From: Polaromonas sp. JS666
Lineage (GTDB): Bacteria; Pseudomonadota; Gammaproteobacteria; Burkholderiales; Burkholderiaceae_C
Length of the DNA stretch: 64,000 nucleotides
Assembly (NCBI RefSeq): GCF_000013865.1
Contig: NC_007948.1
Location: forward strand, 4,827,001 to 4,891,000
Direction: 5' to 3'
Shown: positions 20,436 through 30,143 of the stretch, in pieces
Numbering within the stretch: position 1 is the first letter of the stretch
Layout of the letters: each line of letters opens with the position of its first letter
Position numbers and translations under genes: made by a program
The notes under the pieces: generated by a model
What the model saw: the letters and a program-made list of their open reading frames with translations, nothing else
Databases searched by the model: none
Told to the model about the DNA's origin: nothing

Positions 20436-21470
20436 TCACACCCTCGCCGCGGAGATCGCGGTGAACAGCGGCGCGGTGGCCGGATGCTCCTTGGCAAAGG
20501 AGGACCAGAGACGGGCCTCCATGTCCTTGCGCACGGCATCGCGCTCGGCTTTGGCCATCGGGTTGAACACCATGCCCAGCTTCGTTAGCGCGTCGATAGC
20601 CTGCGCGCCCTTGTCGGTGGCAATGGCGCGCTGCTGGGCGGTGGCGTCCGCCGCGGCCTTCAGGAAGGCCGGGCGCAGGTCTGCCGGGATCTTGTCCATG
20701 CCGCGCTTGCCCATCACCACCACCAGCGGGCTGAAGAGGTGTTCGGTCAGCCAGCAGTTTTTGGCAACTTCATTGAGCTTGCTGGCCAGCACGGTGGCGG
20801 CGTCATGCTCGAAGCCGTCCACCACACCGGTCTGCGCGGCCATGTAGAGCTCACCGAACGGGATCGGCGTCGGGATGGCGCCCATGATCTTGAAGGTTTC
20901 AATGAAGGCCGGCGTGGGCAGCACGCGCAGCTTGACGTTTTTCACCTCGGCGAGCGACTTGACCGGCTGCCGGGTGTACACGCTGCGCGCCCCAAAGTGC
21001 GAAGCCCAGGTGATGACCTGGCAGCCCGTGCTCTTTTGCAGGATGTCATTGAGTTTGGCGCCCACGCCCCCGTCCAGCGCCCTGGCCGCATGGGCATAGC
21101 TGTCAAACAGGTAACCGAGGTCCAGCATGCCGAACTGCGGCGCGGCCGTGGCCCAGATCGACGAGCCGGTGACCATCATGTCAATCGAGCCGACCTTGAC
21201 CTGCTGCACCACATCGCTTTCCTTGCCGAGCTGGTTGTTGGGAAAGTAGTCGATCCGGATCCGGTCGCCGACGGCGGCCTTCAGGTTGGCGTCCAGGCGC
21301 TGGTACCAGACGTAGTGGGCCGAATTCTGGTCGGCGACCAGCGAGGACGAAAAGCGCAGCGCAACGGGCGCCTGCGCCCGCGCCAGGCTGGGCAAGCCGG
21401 AGGCAAGCGCCACGGAGGCGGCGGCGGTGGACTGGACAAAGCGGCGGCGGGAAAGTGAATGTGAATGCAT
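20436..21470 (-). CDS. TRAP transporter periplasmic substrate-binding protein
   Basis: DctP-family extracytoplasmic solute receptor, 344 residues. The N-terminus has a twin-arginine-like start (LSRRRFVQS) followed by a hydrophobic segment and an Ala-rich cleavage region. The binding core is recognisable: NNQLGKESDVVQQVKVGSIDM and LRVLPTPAFIETFKIMGAIPTPIPFGELYMAAQTGVVDG. The Arg in this segment usually holds the ligand carboxylate, so an organic or sugar acid is likely. It is the first gene of the operon; its partner permease is disrupted by an IS, so transport is probably lost in this strain. Confidence 0.93.
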   Translation of the reverse strand: MHSHSLSRRRFVQSTAAASVALASGLPSLARAQAPVALRFSSSLVADQNSAHYVWYQRLDANLKAAVGDRIRIDYFPNNQLGKESDVVQQVKVGSIDMMVTGSSIWATAAPQFGMLDLGYLFDSYAHAARALDGGVGAKLNDILQKSTGCQVITWASHFGARSVYTRQPVKSLAEVKNVKLRVLPTPAFIETFKIMGAIPTPIPFGELYMAAQTGVVDGFEHDAATVLASKLNEVAKNCWLTEHLFSPLVVVMGKRGMDKIPADLRPAFLKAAADATAQQRAIATDKGAQAIDALTKLGMVFNPMAKAERDAVRKDMEARLWSSFAKEHPATAPLFTAISAARV

Positions 21471-21530
21471 GGTTGTCTCCTGATGACTTGACGTTGTAGG
21501 GATGCATTGGCGTGCATCGGTGGGGCGCTT

Positions 21531-21557
21531 GTATAACGATTTACTGTATCGTTACAC
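21531..21557. promoter_or_regulatory. Inverted repeat, candidate operator of the TRAP operon
   Basis: GTATAACGAT - 7 nt - ATCGTTACAC: 10-bp arms matching at 9 positions, 61 bp upstream of the dctP start. It is the only strong dyad in the 272-bp region between dctP and the divergent thioesterase gene. It is plausibly bound by the operon's LacI-type regulator; a GntR-type protein is an alternative given the spacer. Confidence 0.55.
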
Positions 21558-21742
21558 CAATTCGCCGGTCAAGCCTGTTTGGCTAGGTGTTTTCCTCCGT
21601 AAACACAGGTTTCACTCATTTTTTGCCCATTTTTTGCCCGTTCGCGCCGTTTCCGGCCGAAATTTGCTGGCAGCGGCGACCGCCAGCAGACCGCCCCGAC
21701 TGGCGATAATCAGGCCCTCACGCATAGCAAAGGAAATTCACC

Positions 21743-22192
21743 ATGTCATCCATCACCCTGCGCTTTCTGGCCGAGCCCAGCACCGTCAACTTTGGCGGCA
21801 AGGTGCATGGCGGCACCGTCATGAAATGGATTGACGAAGCGGGTTACGCCTGCGCCACCAGCTGGGCCAAACGCTATTGCGTCACCGTGTCGGTAGGCAC
21901 CATCCGCTTTCAGCGCCCCATCATGATCGGCGACCTGGTGGAAGTGCAGGCCCGCCTGGCCTACACCGGCAGGACCAGCATGAACATCTCGGTCGAAGTG
22001 CGGGCCGGCGACATGAAAACCGGCCATATGGAGGTCATCACCGACTGCCTGGTGGTCTTTGTGGCGGTGGACGCCGCTGGCCAGACCATTCCCGTGCCGA
22101 CCTGGCAACCCGAAACACCCGGCGACATTGCGCTGGCCCAGCACGTCAAGGCCTACCTGGATGCGGCCCGGGCCATGCACCCCGGCGCCTGA
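21743..22192 (+). CDS. Acyl-CoA thioesterase (hotdog fold)
   Basis: 149-residue acyl-CoA hydrolase of the hotdog ACOT/YciA group. NFGGKVHGGTVMKWIDEAGYACA contains the conserved Asn-x-Gly...His-Gly-Gly and the Asp on the long helix expected at the active site. The ATG has an AAAGGAAA ribosome site 8-9 nt upstream. It stands alone, divergent from the TRAP operon and convergent with the patatin gene. The chain-length specificity cannot be read from the sequence. Confidence 0.9.
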   Translation: MSSITLRFLAEPSTVNFGGKVHGGTVMKWIDEAGYACATSWAKRYCVTVSVGTIRFQRPIMIGDLVEVQARLAYTGRTSMNISVEVRAGDMKTGHMEVITDCLVVFVAVDAAGQTIPVPTWQPETPGDIALAQHVKAYLDAARAMHPGA

Positions 22193-22240
22193 CCGGGCGG
22201 TGCCGGCGGCCTGCACGGGCGCCGTCCTGATGGATCGGTC

Positions 22241-23116
22241 TCAATCCACGTGCGGTCGCAGCGCACCGGGAATGCGCGGACGCTGCAGGCCGCCACTCTC
22301 AAGCCAGCGCCGGGTATTGTGCTCGGCCCGTTCAATCAGCTCACGGGCACGCGAAAAGTCGTAAGCCGATGCTGACAGCGGACACAGCGGCGGCACCGTC
22401 AGCACTTCGAAGCGATCCGCCAGCAACTCCAGGTCTCGCACCAGCTGGTGCGCAATCAGCATGTTCAGCGCATGCAGCGCGCTGGCGATGGCACTGACCG
22501 GCGGCGCGGTCAAGGCACAGGCATAGCCGGTGGGCAGCACGATCAGCCGGGTCGCACCCAGTGCGATCGCCGCCGTGACCGGCGTGTTGCTGGCAATGGC
22601 CCCGTCGATCAGGTACTCCTTGCCGACCAGCACCGGTGGAAAGATCGCCGGGATCGCACAACTGGCCAGGATCGCCTCCACGGCCGGACCGGACGACAGG
22701 CAGACCAGGTTGCCGTGCAACTGCTCGGTGGCGACCACATGGAGCGGCAGCGCCGCCTGCTCCAGCAGGCTGTAGGGCAAATGGGCTTCGATCAACGCGC
22801 GCAGCCCACTGGAGTCGACGAGCGACGGCGAACGTGAAAACAGGCCGGCGATGCGGCTGAAGGTCATCGGGAAGATCTCGCGGCGCTTCAGCTGGCACCA
22901 GAGCTGCTCGAGCTGCATGACACCGGCCAGCGTCGGATTGCCGGCGAAATACGCGCAATTGATCGCGCCCACCGAAGCGCCCACCACCAAATCAGGCAAC
23001 ACGCCATGGGCGAGCAGCGCATGCAGCATGCCGACCTGAATTGCGCCAAAACTGCCGCCGCCGGCAAATACAAAGGCGGTCTTGCCATTGGCCTTCGCGT
23101 TGGCCCTCGGTTCCAT
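22241..23116 (-). CDS. Patatin-like phospholipase
   Basis: 291-residue Ser-Asp dyad lipid hydrolase. Oxyanion loop GGGSFG (about 19-24), nucleophile elbow GASVG (Ser48) and DGAIA with Asp171 are all present, so it should be active. No signal peptide or membrane helix is obvious, so it is probably a cytoplasmic or peripheral enzyme related to the RssA group. Convergent with the thioesterase gene 48 bp away. Confidence 0.9.
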   Translation of the reverse strand: MEPRANAKANGKTAFVFAGGGSFGAIQVGMLHALLAHGVLPDLVVGASVGAINCAYFAGNPTLAGVMQLEQLWCQLKRREIFPMTFSRIAGLFSRSPSLVDSSGLRALIEAHLPYSLLEQAALPLHVVATEQLHGNLVCLSSGPAVEAILASCAIPAIFPPVLVGKEYLIDGAIASNTPVTAAIALGATRLIVLPTGYACALTAPPVSAIASALHALNMLIAHQLVRDLELLADRFEVLTVPPLCPLSASAYDFSRARELIERAEHNTRRWLESGGLQRPRIPGALRPHVD

Positions 23117-23310
23117 TTGCGCCTCCGTGCTGCCAGCACCGTCGCGGCTGTCCCTGCGTGCGGCAGATCACCCATCCATCTTACTGCCGCGTCTGCGTCA
23201 CGCAAGGCACGGCAGGGCCGCCTGTAAATCCGACACCGGCCGCAGCCCGGAAAGACGACATTGCGGCATCGGCAACAGCGGCGGGAGCTGCGTCATGCCG
23301 AAGCAATTCG

Positions 23311-24258
23311 TCAGGAGTGAAAGGCAGTGGCAGTGTGCGCCGCAGCCGCGCCGCCCGCGTCGCCCGCGTCGCCCGCGTCGCCGAAGTACAGTGCCAGCAC
23401 GTCCAGCGCATGGCGCACCTTGGCCGGCTGCTCACCGCGCCGCGGGGTCACCGCATACACCGGCAAGTCAGCCAGACGCCAGCCGGGCAGCACCGGCAAC
23501 AGGCGCCCGTCCGCCAGCGCTTTCTGGTCGTCGTCGCTCACGCCCAGGCTGATGCCCCAGCCCGCCACACACAACGCGTGCAGGGCCGTCACCTGGGAAG
23601 CCTGCACCCGGCCCTCGAGCCGCAGCGTCTCGCGTTCGCCGGCAGGTCCTTGCAGCTCCAGCATGTCGGCGCCGGCGTTGGCCGGTTTGCTGCCGAGCCA
23701 GTCATGCTGCAGCAGATCACGCGGCTGCGCAGGCCAGCCGCGCTCGGCCAGGTAGGCCGGCGACGCACACAGCTGGCGCGCCATGCTGCCCAGCTTGCGC
23801 GCCACCAGGCCTGAATCGGCCAGCACGCCAATGCGAAGCGCGATATCCACGCGCTCCCCGATCAGGTCAATCAGTGCGTCATCGAGCAGCAGGCGCAGCG
23901 TGAGCCTGGGGTAGCCCCGCAGCGGCGCCAGCGCGGTGGCCAGGACGCTGCCAAAGCCGGCGGGCGCGGCCAGCCGCAATTCGCCTTCGGGCTCATCGCG
24001 CAGGCGCGCCAGGGCCTGCTCGGCCGAGCGCGCCGCCGCCACCATCGCGGCGCAGCCTGCGTGGTAGCGCTCGCCCGCCTCGGTCAGGGTGAGCCGCCGG
24101 GTGGAGCGGTGCAGCAGCGCCAGCCCCAGCGCCTGTTCCAGCTGGCGCAAATGCTGGCTCACCGCCGAGGGCGTCATGCCCAGTTGCCGCGCCGCCGCAG
24201 TCAGGGAGCCTGCCGCCACGACTTCGGCAAAGATGGCCATGCGCTTGAGTTGATCCAT
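23311..24258 (-). CDS. LysR-family transcriptional regulator
   Basis: 315 residues with an N-terminal LysR helix-turn-helix (FAEVVAAGSLTAAARQLGMTPSAVSQHLRQLE) and a C-terminal effector domain. It resembles the AaeR/DmlR-like subgroup. The C-terminus is extended by a repetitive GDAGDAGDAGG tail encoded by a 9-bp tandem repeat. It is divergent from the NAD(P)-binding protein gene with 134 bp between, the usual arrangement of a LysR regulator and its target; GTTAGC occurs twice, 20 bp apart, near 24275-24300. Confidence 0.92.
   Translation of the reverse strand: MDQLKRMAIFAEVVAAGSLTAAARQLGMTPSAVSQHLRQLEQALGLALLHRSTRRLTLTEAGERYHAGCAAMVAAARSAEQALARLRDEPEGELRLAAPAGFGSVLATALAPLRGYPRLTLRLLLDDALIDLIGERVDIALRIGVLADSGLVARKLGSMARQLCASPAYLAERGWPAQPRDLLQHDWLGSKPANAGADMLELQGPAGERETLRLEGRVQASQVTALHALCVAGWGISLGVSDDDQKALADGRLLPVLPGWRLADLPVYAVTPRRGEQPAKVRHALDVLALYFGDAGDAGDAGGAAAAHTATAFHS
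23352..23382 (-). repeat. 9-bp tandem repeat in the LysR gene
   Basis: Unit CGCCCGCGT repeated 3.4 times. The length is a multiple of three, so it encodes repeated Gly-Asp-Ala without breaking the frame. It could vary in copy number by slippage. Confidence 0.8.
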
Positions 24259-24392
24259 GGTTTAGAGGCCCATTAGTTAGCTGTACTTCACAGTGTTAGC
24301 CAATTAAGCCATCTATTCAGCAACTTGTGAAGCAATCAAACTGGAGCCTCTTCTACTTTTTTATATCTTTTTTATATCCTCAGGAGTTTTTG

Positions 24393-25037
24393 ATGAACAT
24401 CGCACTGATTGGCGCTACCGGTTTTGTCGGCTCGGCCATCCTTCCCGAACTGCTCGACCGGGGCCACCAGGTCACCGTGCTGGCCCGCACGCCCTCCAAA
24501 CTGGCCCCACAAAGCGGTCTGCGCGTGGTGGCTGCCGATGTGCTGGACACGGCCCAGGTCGCCCAGGCCGTGGCCGGTCACGACGCGGTCATCAGCGCCT
24601 ACAACCCCGGCTGGGGCGAGCCGAAGATTTACGAGTTGTTCCTGCAAGGCAGCCAGGCGATCGTTTCCGGCATGAAACAAGCCGGCGTCAAGCGCCTGCT
24701 GGTCGTCGGCGGCGCGGGCAGCCTGTTTGTGGCGCCCGGGCTGCAGCTGGTCGACACACCAGAGTTTCCGGCCCAGTACAAGCAGGGCGCGCTGGCGGCA
24801 CGCGAACTGCTCGACCAGCTCAAGGCGGAGACGGCGCTGGACTGGAGTTTTATCTCGCCCCCCATCGGCCTGGCGCCCGGCGCACGCAGCGGCAAATACC
24901 GCTTGGGCACGGACGATCTCCTGTCTGGCCAGGGCGACCAGCCCGCCGGTATCTCGGTGCCCGACCTGGCTGTGGCCATCGTGGACGAGATTGAGCAACC
25001 GCGGCATGTGAAGCGCCGGTTTACTGCGGCGAACTGA
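24393..25037 (+). CDS. NAD(P)-binding oxidoreductase / epimerase-like protein
   Basis: 214-residue atypical short-chain dehydrogenase (NAD(P)H-binding, NmrA/YwnB-like). Dinucleotide motif GATGFVG (7-13); GAGSLFV and DWSFISPP are typical of this subgroup. It lacks an obvious YxxxK pair, so it may bind nucleotide without classical SDR catalysis. The start is ATG 24393 with CAGGAG 7-8 nt upstream; the open frame from 24327 has no such site. Divergent from the LysR regulator that probably controls it. Confidence 0.85.
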   Translation: MNIALIGATGFVGSAILPELLDRGHQVTVLARTPSKLAPQSGLRVVAADVLDTAQVAQAVAGHDAVISAYNPGWGEPKIYELFLQGSQAIVSGMKQAGVKRLLVVGGAGSLFVAPGLQLVDTPEFPAQYKQGALAARELLDQLKAETALDWSFISPPIGLAPGARSGKYRLGTDDLLSGQGDQPAGISVPDLAVAIVDEIEQPRHVKRRFTAAN

Positions 25038-25129
25038 GCGTTTCCTGCCCGGTGCCCGGGAGGGGCCGGGCCCTGGTGGCGCGGGTCATTCGCTATCCAT
25101 TCAGCAGCTGTTCACGGCCGCCCAAGGGC

Positions 25130-25156
25130 CTCGTGGCCCTCGTGGCCCTCGCGGCC
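25130..25156. repeat. 9-bp tandem repeat downstream of kup
   Basis: Three units of CTCGTGGCC (the last with one mismatch) immediately beyond the kup stop. No gene is affected. Confidence 0.7.
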
Positions 25157-25160
25157 AGCG

Positions 25161-27029
25161 TCAAATCTCGATCTTGCTGCCCAGCTCCACCACGGAGTTA
25201 TTGGGCAGGTTGAGAAAGTCCGCCGCCCCACTGGCGTTATGGTGCATCTGCGCAAACAGCTTCTCGCGCCAGGACGCCATGCCGCGGCCAATCGTCGGGA
25301 CCACGGTGTCGCGCGAGAGGAAGTAACTGGTGGTCATGGACTCCAGCTCACAGCCCCGGCCCTTGATTTGCTGCAGGGCTTTTGGCAGGTCCAGGTCGTT
25401 CTTGAAGCCGTAATGAACAGTGACCTGCCAGCAGTCGTGGCCCAGCGATTCAATTTCGAGCCGTTTGTTCATGCCTATCCACGGCACCTCGTGGTAGCGC
25501 ACGGTCACAAACAGATTCTGCTGGTGCAGCACCTTGTTGTGCTTGAGGTTGTGCAGCATCGCATTGGGCACGGTGCCCGGCTCGGCGGTCAGGAAAACAG
25601 CCGTGCCTTCCACCCGCGCCGGTGGGCTGACAAAGACGGCGTCGAGAAAGCTCGGCAGGTCGATGGCGTCGGAGCGCAACTTGTCATTGAGCAGGCCCCG
25701 GCCTTCCTTCCAGGTCATCATCAGGGTGAAGACCGCGCCGCCGATCAGCAGCGGGAACCAGCCGCCGGCAAAAAGCTTCATGAGGTTGGACGCAAAAAAC
25801 GCAAGGTCCACCAGAAAGAAAACACCCGTGGCGGCAATACACAGGCTGAGCGGGTAATTCCAGCTGTAGCGAATGACAAAGAAGGTGAGGGTCGTCGTGA
25901 TCAGCATGTCCAGCGTCACGGCGATACCGTAAGCGGCCGCCAGATTGCTGGACGAGCGGAACATCACCACCGCCAGCACAATGGCCACGAACAGGCTCCA
26001 GTTGACGAAGGTGATGTAGATCTGCCCCGTGTCTTTCACACTGGTGTGCTGAATGTTCAGGCGCGGCAAATAGCCCATTTGAACGGCCTGCTTGGTCACG
26101 CTGAAGGCGCCGGTGATCATGGCCTGCGAGGCAATCACGGTCGCCATGGTGGCCAGCCCCACCAGGGGCAGCAGCGCCCATTCGGGGGCCATCAAATAGA
26201 ACGGATTCTTGACGGCGGCGGGGTTGTTGAGCAGCAGCGCGCCCTGGCCGAAGTAATTGAGCACCAGCGAGGGCATGACCACTGAAAACCAGGCCAGCCG
26301 GATCGGCCGCTTGCCGAAATGGCCCAGATCGGCATACAGCGCCTCGGCACCGGTCACGCAGAGCACCACGGCGCCCAGGATGATGAAGGTGGTGCCGGGG
26401 TTGTGCCACATGAACAGCAGCGCGTAATGCGGGCTGATCGCCTTCAGAATCGCCGGGTTGGTCACAATCTGGGAAATGCCCAGCAGGGCAATCACGACAA
26501 ACCAGATCAGCGTGATCGGGCCGAAATACCGGCCGATGCCGGCGGTACCGTGCTTTTGAAGGGCAAAGAGGCAAAACAGGATGACCAGCGTGATCGGGAT
26601 GACGCCCTCCTTGAAGGCGGGCGACACCACTTCCAGCCCCTCGACGGCCGACAGCACCGAGATGGCCGGGGTGATGACGCCGTCGCCGTAGAACAGCGAG
26701 GTGCCAAAAACACCCACGATCAGCAGGATGCGCCTGAGCTTCGGCTTGTCCTTGACTGCCGTGGAGGCCAGCGCCAGCATGGCGATCAGGCCTCCCTCGC
26801 CGTTGTTGTCGGCGCGCAGCACCAACACCACGTACTTGATGGAGACAATGACCGTCAGCGTCCAGAAGAAGATGGACAGGATGCCGTAAATGTTGCCTGG
26901 GGTGAAGGGAACATGCCCCGAGCCAAACACTTCCTTGATGGCATACAGGACGCTGGTTCCGATGTCGCCGTAGACGACACCGATGGCGCCCAATGTGAGC
27001 GCCGCAAGTGATGATTTTTTACTTGACAC
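25161..27029 (-). CDS. kup: Low-affinity potassium transporter Kup
   Basis: Proton-coupled K+ uptake protein of the KUP/HAK/KT family, inner membrane, 622 residues as in E. coli. The N-terminal signature [17 protein letters not shown] is followed by about 12 transmembrane helices ([19 protein letters not shown]) and a C-terminal cytoplasmic domain from about residue 450. The start is the ATG at 27029. It appears monocistronic, with 131 bp to gshA counted beyond the repeat-like region upstream. Confidence 0.96.
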
Positions 27030-27319
27030 AAAAACTTCCCGCCTTGACCCTGACCGGGCCGGGCACGGTCAGGGGGTGGCGGGAATGGGTTACCTGGGGG
27101 AACGCTATTTTGCGCCCAGGCAGGGGGCTTGCGGGTCGGCGAACACCCCTAAATTGAACAAATCCGGATTTTGTTGCGATGCAACAACTTGTAACAAAAA
27201 CTGGCTGATTTATCGGACCACCGCTCGGCCCGGCCACCCAATTGCTATTATTTTTATAGCCAACAATCTCCGCAGGTCAAGGGGTTCAATCCCCACAATC
27301 CAGCACCCCAGAGCACCCG
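27030..27319. other. Intergenic region between gshA and kup
   Basis: About 290 bp. It contains the kup promoter region, an A/T-rich palindromic motif GCTATTATTTTTATAGC (27244-27260) resembling motifs common near genes in this bacterial family, and a T-arm-like GGGGTTCAATCCCC (27281-27294) without a tRNA around it. No gene is seen. Confidence 0.5.
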
Positions 27320-28615
27320 TCAGTCGTAGACCTCGGCATCCGGATCGGTCGCTTCCAGTTCATAGCTGGCAGCCAGCATGGCCAGCCGGGCAATCACGCC
27401 ATACATGTAGAAGCGGTTGGGGCTGCTGGAGCCCGGTTTTTCACCAGGCTGGGGCAGGCGGCCGCTTTCGGCAAAGGCCAGCGGCACAAAGCTGGCGCCG
27501 GGGGCGTTGAGGTTTTCATCGACGCCGCGCTCGGCATGCACGCGGTAGAAGCCGCCGACCACATAGCGGTCCATCATGTAGACCACCGGCTCGGCCACCG
27601 CATCGTTGACGCGCTCATTGGTCAGCACGCCTTCCTGGATGATGACTTCCGACAGCGTCTGGCCATCCTTGGTCACGCCCATCTTGTTTTTGGTCTTGCG
27701 GTTCAACACCTCAAGGTCTTTCACATCGCGCACCGTCATGATGCCCATGCCATAGGTGCCGTTGTCGGCCTTGACCACGACAAAGGGCTTTTCGTTGATG
27801 CCGTATTCCTTGTACTTTCGCTTGATTTTGGTCAGCAGCGCATCGACGTTGGTGGTGAGGCACTCCAGGCCCACGCCCTCGGCAAAGTTGATTTCACCGC
27901 ATTGCGTGAACATCGGGTTGATGAGCCAGGGGTCGATGCCCAGCAGCTTGCCGAAGCGCTTGGAGACCTCTTCGTAGGCCTTGAAGTGCCTGGACTTGCG
28001 CCGTACCGACCAGCCGGCATGCAGCGGTGGCAGCAGGTACTGCTCGTGCAGGTCTTCCAGCATGCCGGGAATGCCCGCCGACAGATCGTTGTTCAGCAAG
28101 ATCGTGCAAGGGTCGAAGTTTTTCAGGCCCAGCCGCCGGTCGGTGCGGATCAGCGGCTCGATCGTGATGGTCTCGCCGGTCGGCAGGTTCAGCGTGGTGG
28201 GCTCCTTGATCTCGGGACTGAGCGAGCCAAAGCGCACGTTGAGGCCCGCCTGGTGAAAGATGCGCTTGAGTTGCAGCACATTCGACAGGTAAAAGCTGTT
28301 GCGCGTGTGGTTCTCGGGCACCACCAGCAGGTTGCGGGCTTCGGGGCAGATTTTTTCAATCGCGGCCATCGCCGCCTGCACCGCCAGCGGCAGCATCTCG
28401 GGCGACAGGTTGTTCCAGCCGCCGGGATAGAGGTTGGTGTCCACCGGCGCGAGCTTGAAGCCCGCGTTGCGGATATCGACGGAGCTGTAAAAGGGCGGCG
28501 TGTGCTCCATCCACTCCAGCCGGAACCAGCGCTCGATCGCGGGCATGGAGTCAAGAATGCGCTGCTCAAGTTCGTTGATGGGGCCGTTCAGGGCGGTGAT
28601 GAGATGCGGAACCAT
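27320..28615 (-). CDS. gshA: Glutamate-cysteine ligase (thiobacillus/Burkholderiales type)
   Basis: First step of glutathione synthesis: ATP-dependent joining of L-glutamate and L-cysteine. It belongs to the separate GshA family found in Burkholderiales and acidithiobacilli, not to the E. coli type. 431 residues from ATG 28615 (MVPHLITALNGPINELEQ); the frame extends to 28717, but the extra 34 residues are unlike the family. ATP-grasp-like segments are visible in FVVVKADNGTYGMGIMTV and in EVIIQEGV. It lies 149 bp downstream of proA on the same strand. Confidence 0.92.
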   Translation of the reverse strand: MVPHLITALNGPINELEQRILDSMPAIERWFRLEWMEHTPPFYSSVDIRNAGFKLAPVDTNLYPGGWNNLSPEMLPLAVQAAMAAIEKICPEARNLLVVPENHTRNSFYLSNVLQLKRIFHQAGLNVRFGSLSPEIKEPTTLNLPTGETITIEPLIRTDRRLGLKNFDPCTILLNNDLSAGIPGMLEDLHEQYLLPPLHAGWSVRRKSRHFKAYEEVSKRFGKLLGIDPWLINPMFTQCGEINFAEGVGLECLTTNVDALLTKIKRKYKEYGINEKPFVVVKADNGTYGMGIMTVRDVKDLEVLNRKTKNKMGVTKDGQTLSEVIIQEGVLTNERVNDAVAEPVVYMMDRYVVGGFYRVHAERGVDENLNAPGASFVPLAFAESGRLPQPGEKPGSSSPNRFYMYGVIARLAMLAASYELEATDPDAEVYD

Positions 28616-28765
28616 GCGGCCACTTTCAAAGGGGAGTTTTGTTATCAAATCCGGCAATATCTGACCGAATCCTAGGGATATTGGGATGCGCAGGGCGGTT
28701 ACAAGGTGCACAGCCAAAATCTCAAAAGACGGATGGCAACCGCCGCTGGCCAGGGGTGCGGCGAC

Positions 28766-30076
28766 TCAGGTCCGCACTTCCCCGTTGCCCAGCACCACAT
28801 ACTTGAGGGAGGTCAGGCCCTCAATGCCGACCGGCCCGCGGGCGTGGAACTTGTCGGTGCTGATGCCGATTTCTGCGCCCAGCCCGAACTCGAAACCATC
28901 CGCGAAGCGGGTGCTCGCATTCACCATGACGCTGGCTGAATCCACCTCGCGCAAAAATCGCTGGGCGTGCATGTGGTCGCGCGTCAGGATGGCGTCGGTG
29001 TGGTGGCTGGAGTACTGGTTGATGTGGGCGATCGCTTCGTCAATGCCGGCCACCACCTTGATGCTGATGATGGGTGCCAGATACTCCTCATACCAGTCCT
29101 GCTCGGACACGGGCTGGAGGTTGGCGCCCGCCACGCCGGCAAGAAGGGCCCGGGCTTCGGCATCGCAACGCATTTCCACACCCTTGGCCGCATAAACTGC
29201 GCCGATTTTTGGCAGGAAGCCGGCGGCCACGCCGCGCGCCACCAGCAAACCTTCGCTGGCGTTGCAGGGACTGTATTTCTGGGTCTTGGCGTTGTCGGCC
29301 ACCCGGACCGCCATGTCGATGTCGCAGGGGTCGTCGACATACACATGGCAGTTGCCGTCCAGGTGCTTGATGACCGGCACCTTGGCCTCGCGGCTGATGC
29401 GTTCAATCAGGCCCTTGCCGCCGCGCGGAATGATGACGTCCACATACTGCGGCATCGCGATGAGCAGGCCCACGGCTTCGCGGTCGGTCGTCGGCACCAG
29501 TTGCACCGCGTCTGCCGGCAGCCCGGCGTCAAGCAGCGCCTGCTGCACCAGCGAGGCCAGCGCCTTGTTGGACTCGATGGCCTCGGAGCCGCCGCGCAAG
29601 ATGCAGGCGTTGCCGCTCTTGATGGCCAGCGACGCCGCTTCAATCGTCACGTTGGGGCGGCTTTCATAAATCATGCCGAACACGCCGATGGGCACGCGCA
29701 TCTGCCCGACGCGGATGCCGCTGGGCTGCTCTTTCATGCCGATGATCTCGCCAATCACGTCGGGCATGGCAGCAAGCTGCTCGCAGCCCAGGGCCACGGT
29801 CTCTATGTCTTTGGGGCTCAGCCTGAGCCGGTCCAGCAGGGGACCGGCCAGCCCGGCCGCCTGGGCGCGCGCCAGGTCACGCTGGTTGGCGTTATCCAGG
29901 GCCTTGACATTCTGGCGGAGCAAGGTGGCCAGCTTTGACAGCGCCCAGTTTTTAACAGCCGCTGACGCACGCGCCATGTGGGCTGACGCCACTTTTGCCC
30001 CGGAACCCATGCGCTGCATCAGGTCCGTGAGTTCGCTGCGGGCTGCCAGGGCGTTGGGGGAGTCGGGCGCGTTCAT
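28766..30076 (-). CDS. proA: Gamma-glutamyl phosphate reductase
   Basis: NADPH-dependent reduction of gamma-glutamyl phosphate to glutamate semialdehyde in proline synthesis. 436 residues; aldehyde-dehydrogenase fold with the catalytic Cys in [13 protein letters not shown] and the cofactor segment [15 protein letters not shown]. In relatives proA usually follows leuS-lptE-holA directly. Here holA ends at 50981, and the whole nitrate respiration block lies between them. The ATG at 30076 gives a slightly extended N-terminus before [14 protein letters not shown]. Confidence 0.96.
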   Translation of the reverse strand: MNAPDSPNALAARSELTDLMQRMGSGAKVASAHMARASAAVKNWALSKLATLLRQNVKALDNANQRDLARAQAAGLAGPLLDRLRLSPKDIETVALGCEQLAAMPDVIGEIIGMKEQPSGIRVGQMRVPIGVFGMIYESRPNVTIEAASLAIKSGNACILRGGSEAIESNKALASLVQQALLDAGLPADAVQLVPTTDREAVGLLIAMPQYVDVIIPRGGKGLIERISREAKVPVIKHLDGNCHVYVDDPCDIDMAVRVADNAKTQKYSPCNASEGLLVARGVAAGFLPKIGAVYAAKGVEMRCDAEARALLAGVAGANLQPVSEQDWYEEYLAPIISIKVVAGIDEAIAHINQYSSHHTDAILTRDHMHAQRFLREVDSASVMVNASTRFADGFEFGLGAEIGISTDKFHARGPVGIEGLTSLKYVVLGNGEVRT

Positions 30077-30143
30077 CCCGCTATTTTGCCTCTAATCAGG
30101 ATCGCCAGAACATCGCTTGCCGCAAACCGCGGCCGCCACGGCA

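Noticed and set aside
23352..23382. CRISPR-like repeats
   Set aside because: Contiguous 9-bp units without spacers inside a coding gene. No repeat-spacer array was seen anywhere in the window.
27281..27319. tRNA 3' end-like sequence (GGGGTTCAATCCCC followed by ...CACCCCA)
   Set aside because: It resembles a T-arm, but there is no anticodon or D arm upstream and the acceptor end does not pair with anything. At most it is a fragment; no integrase gene is nearby.
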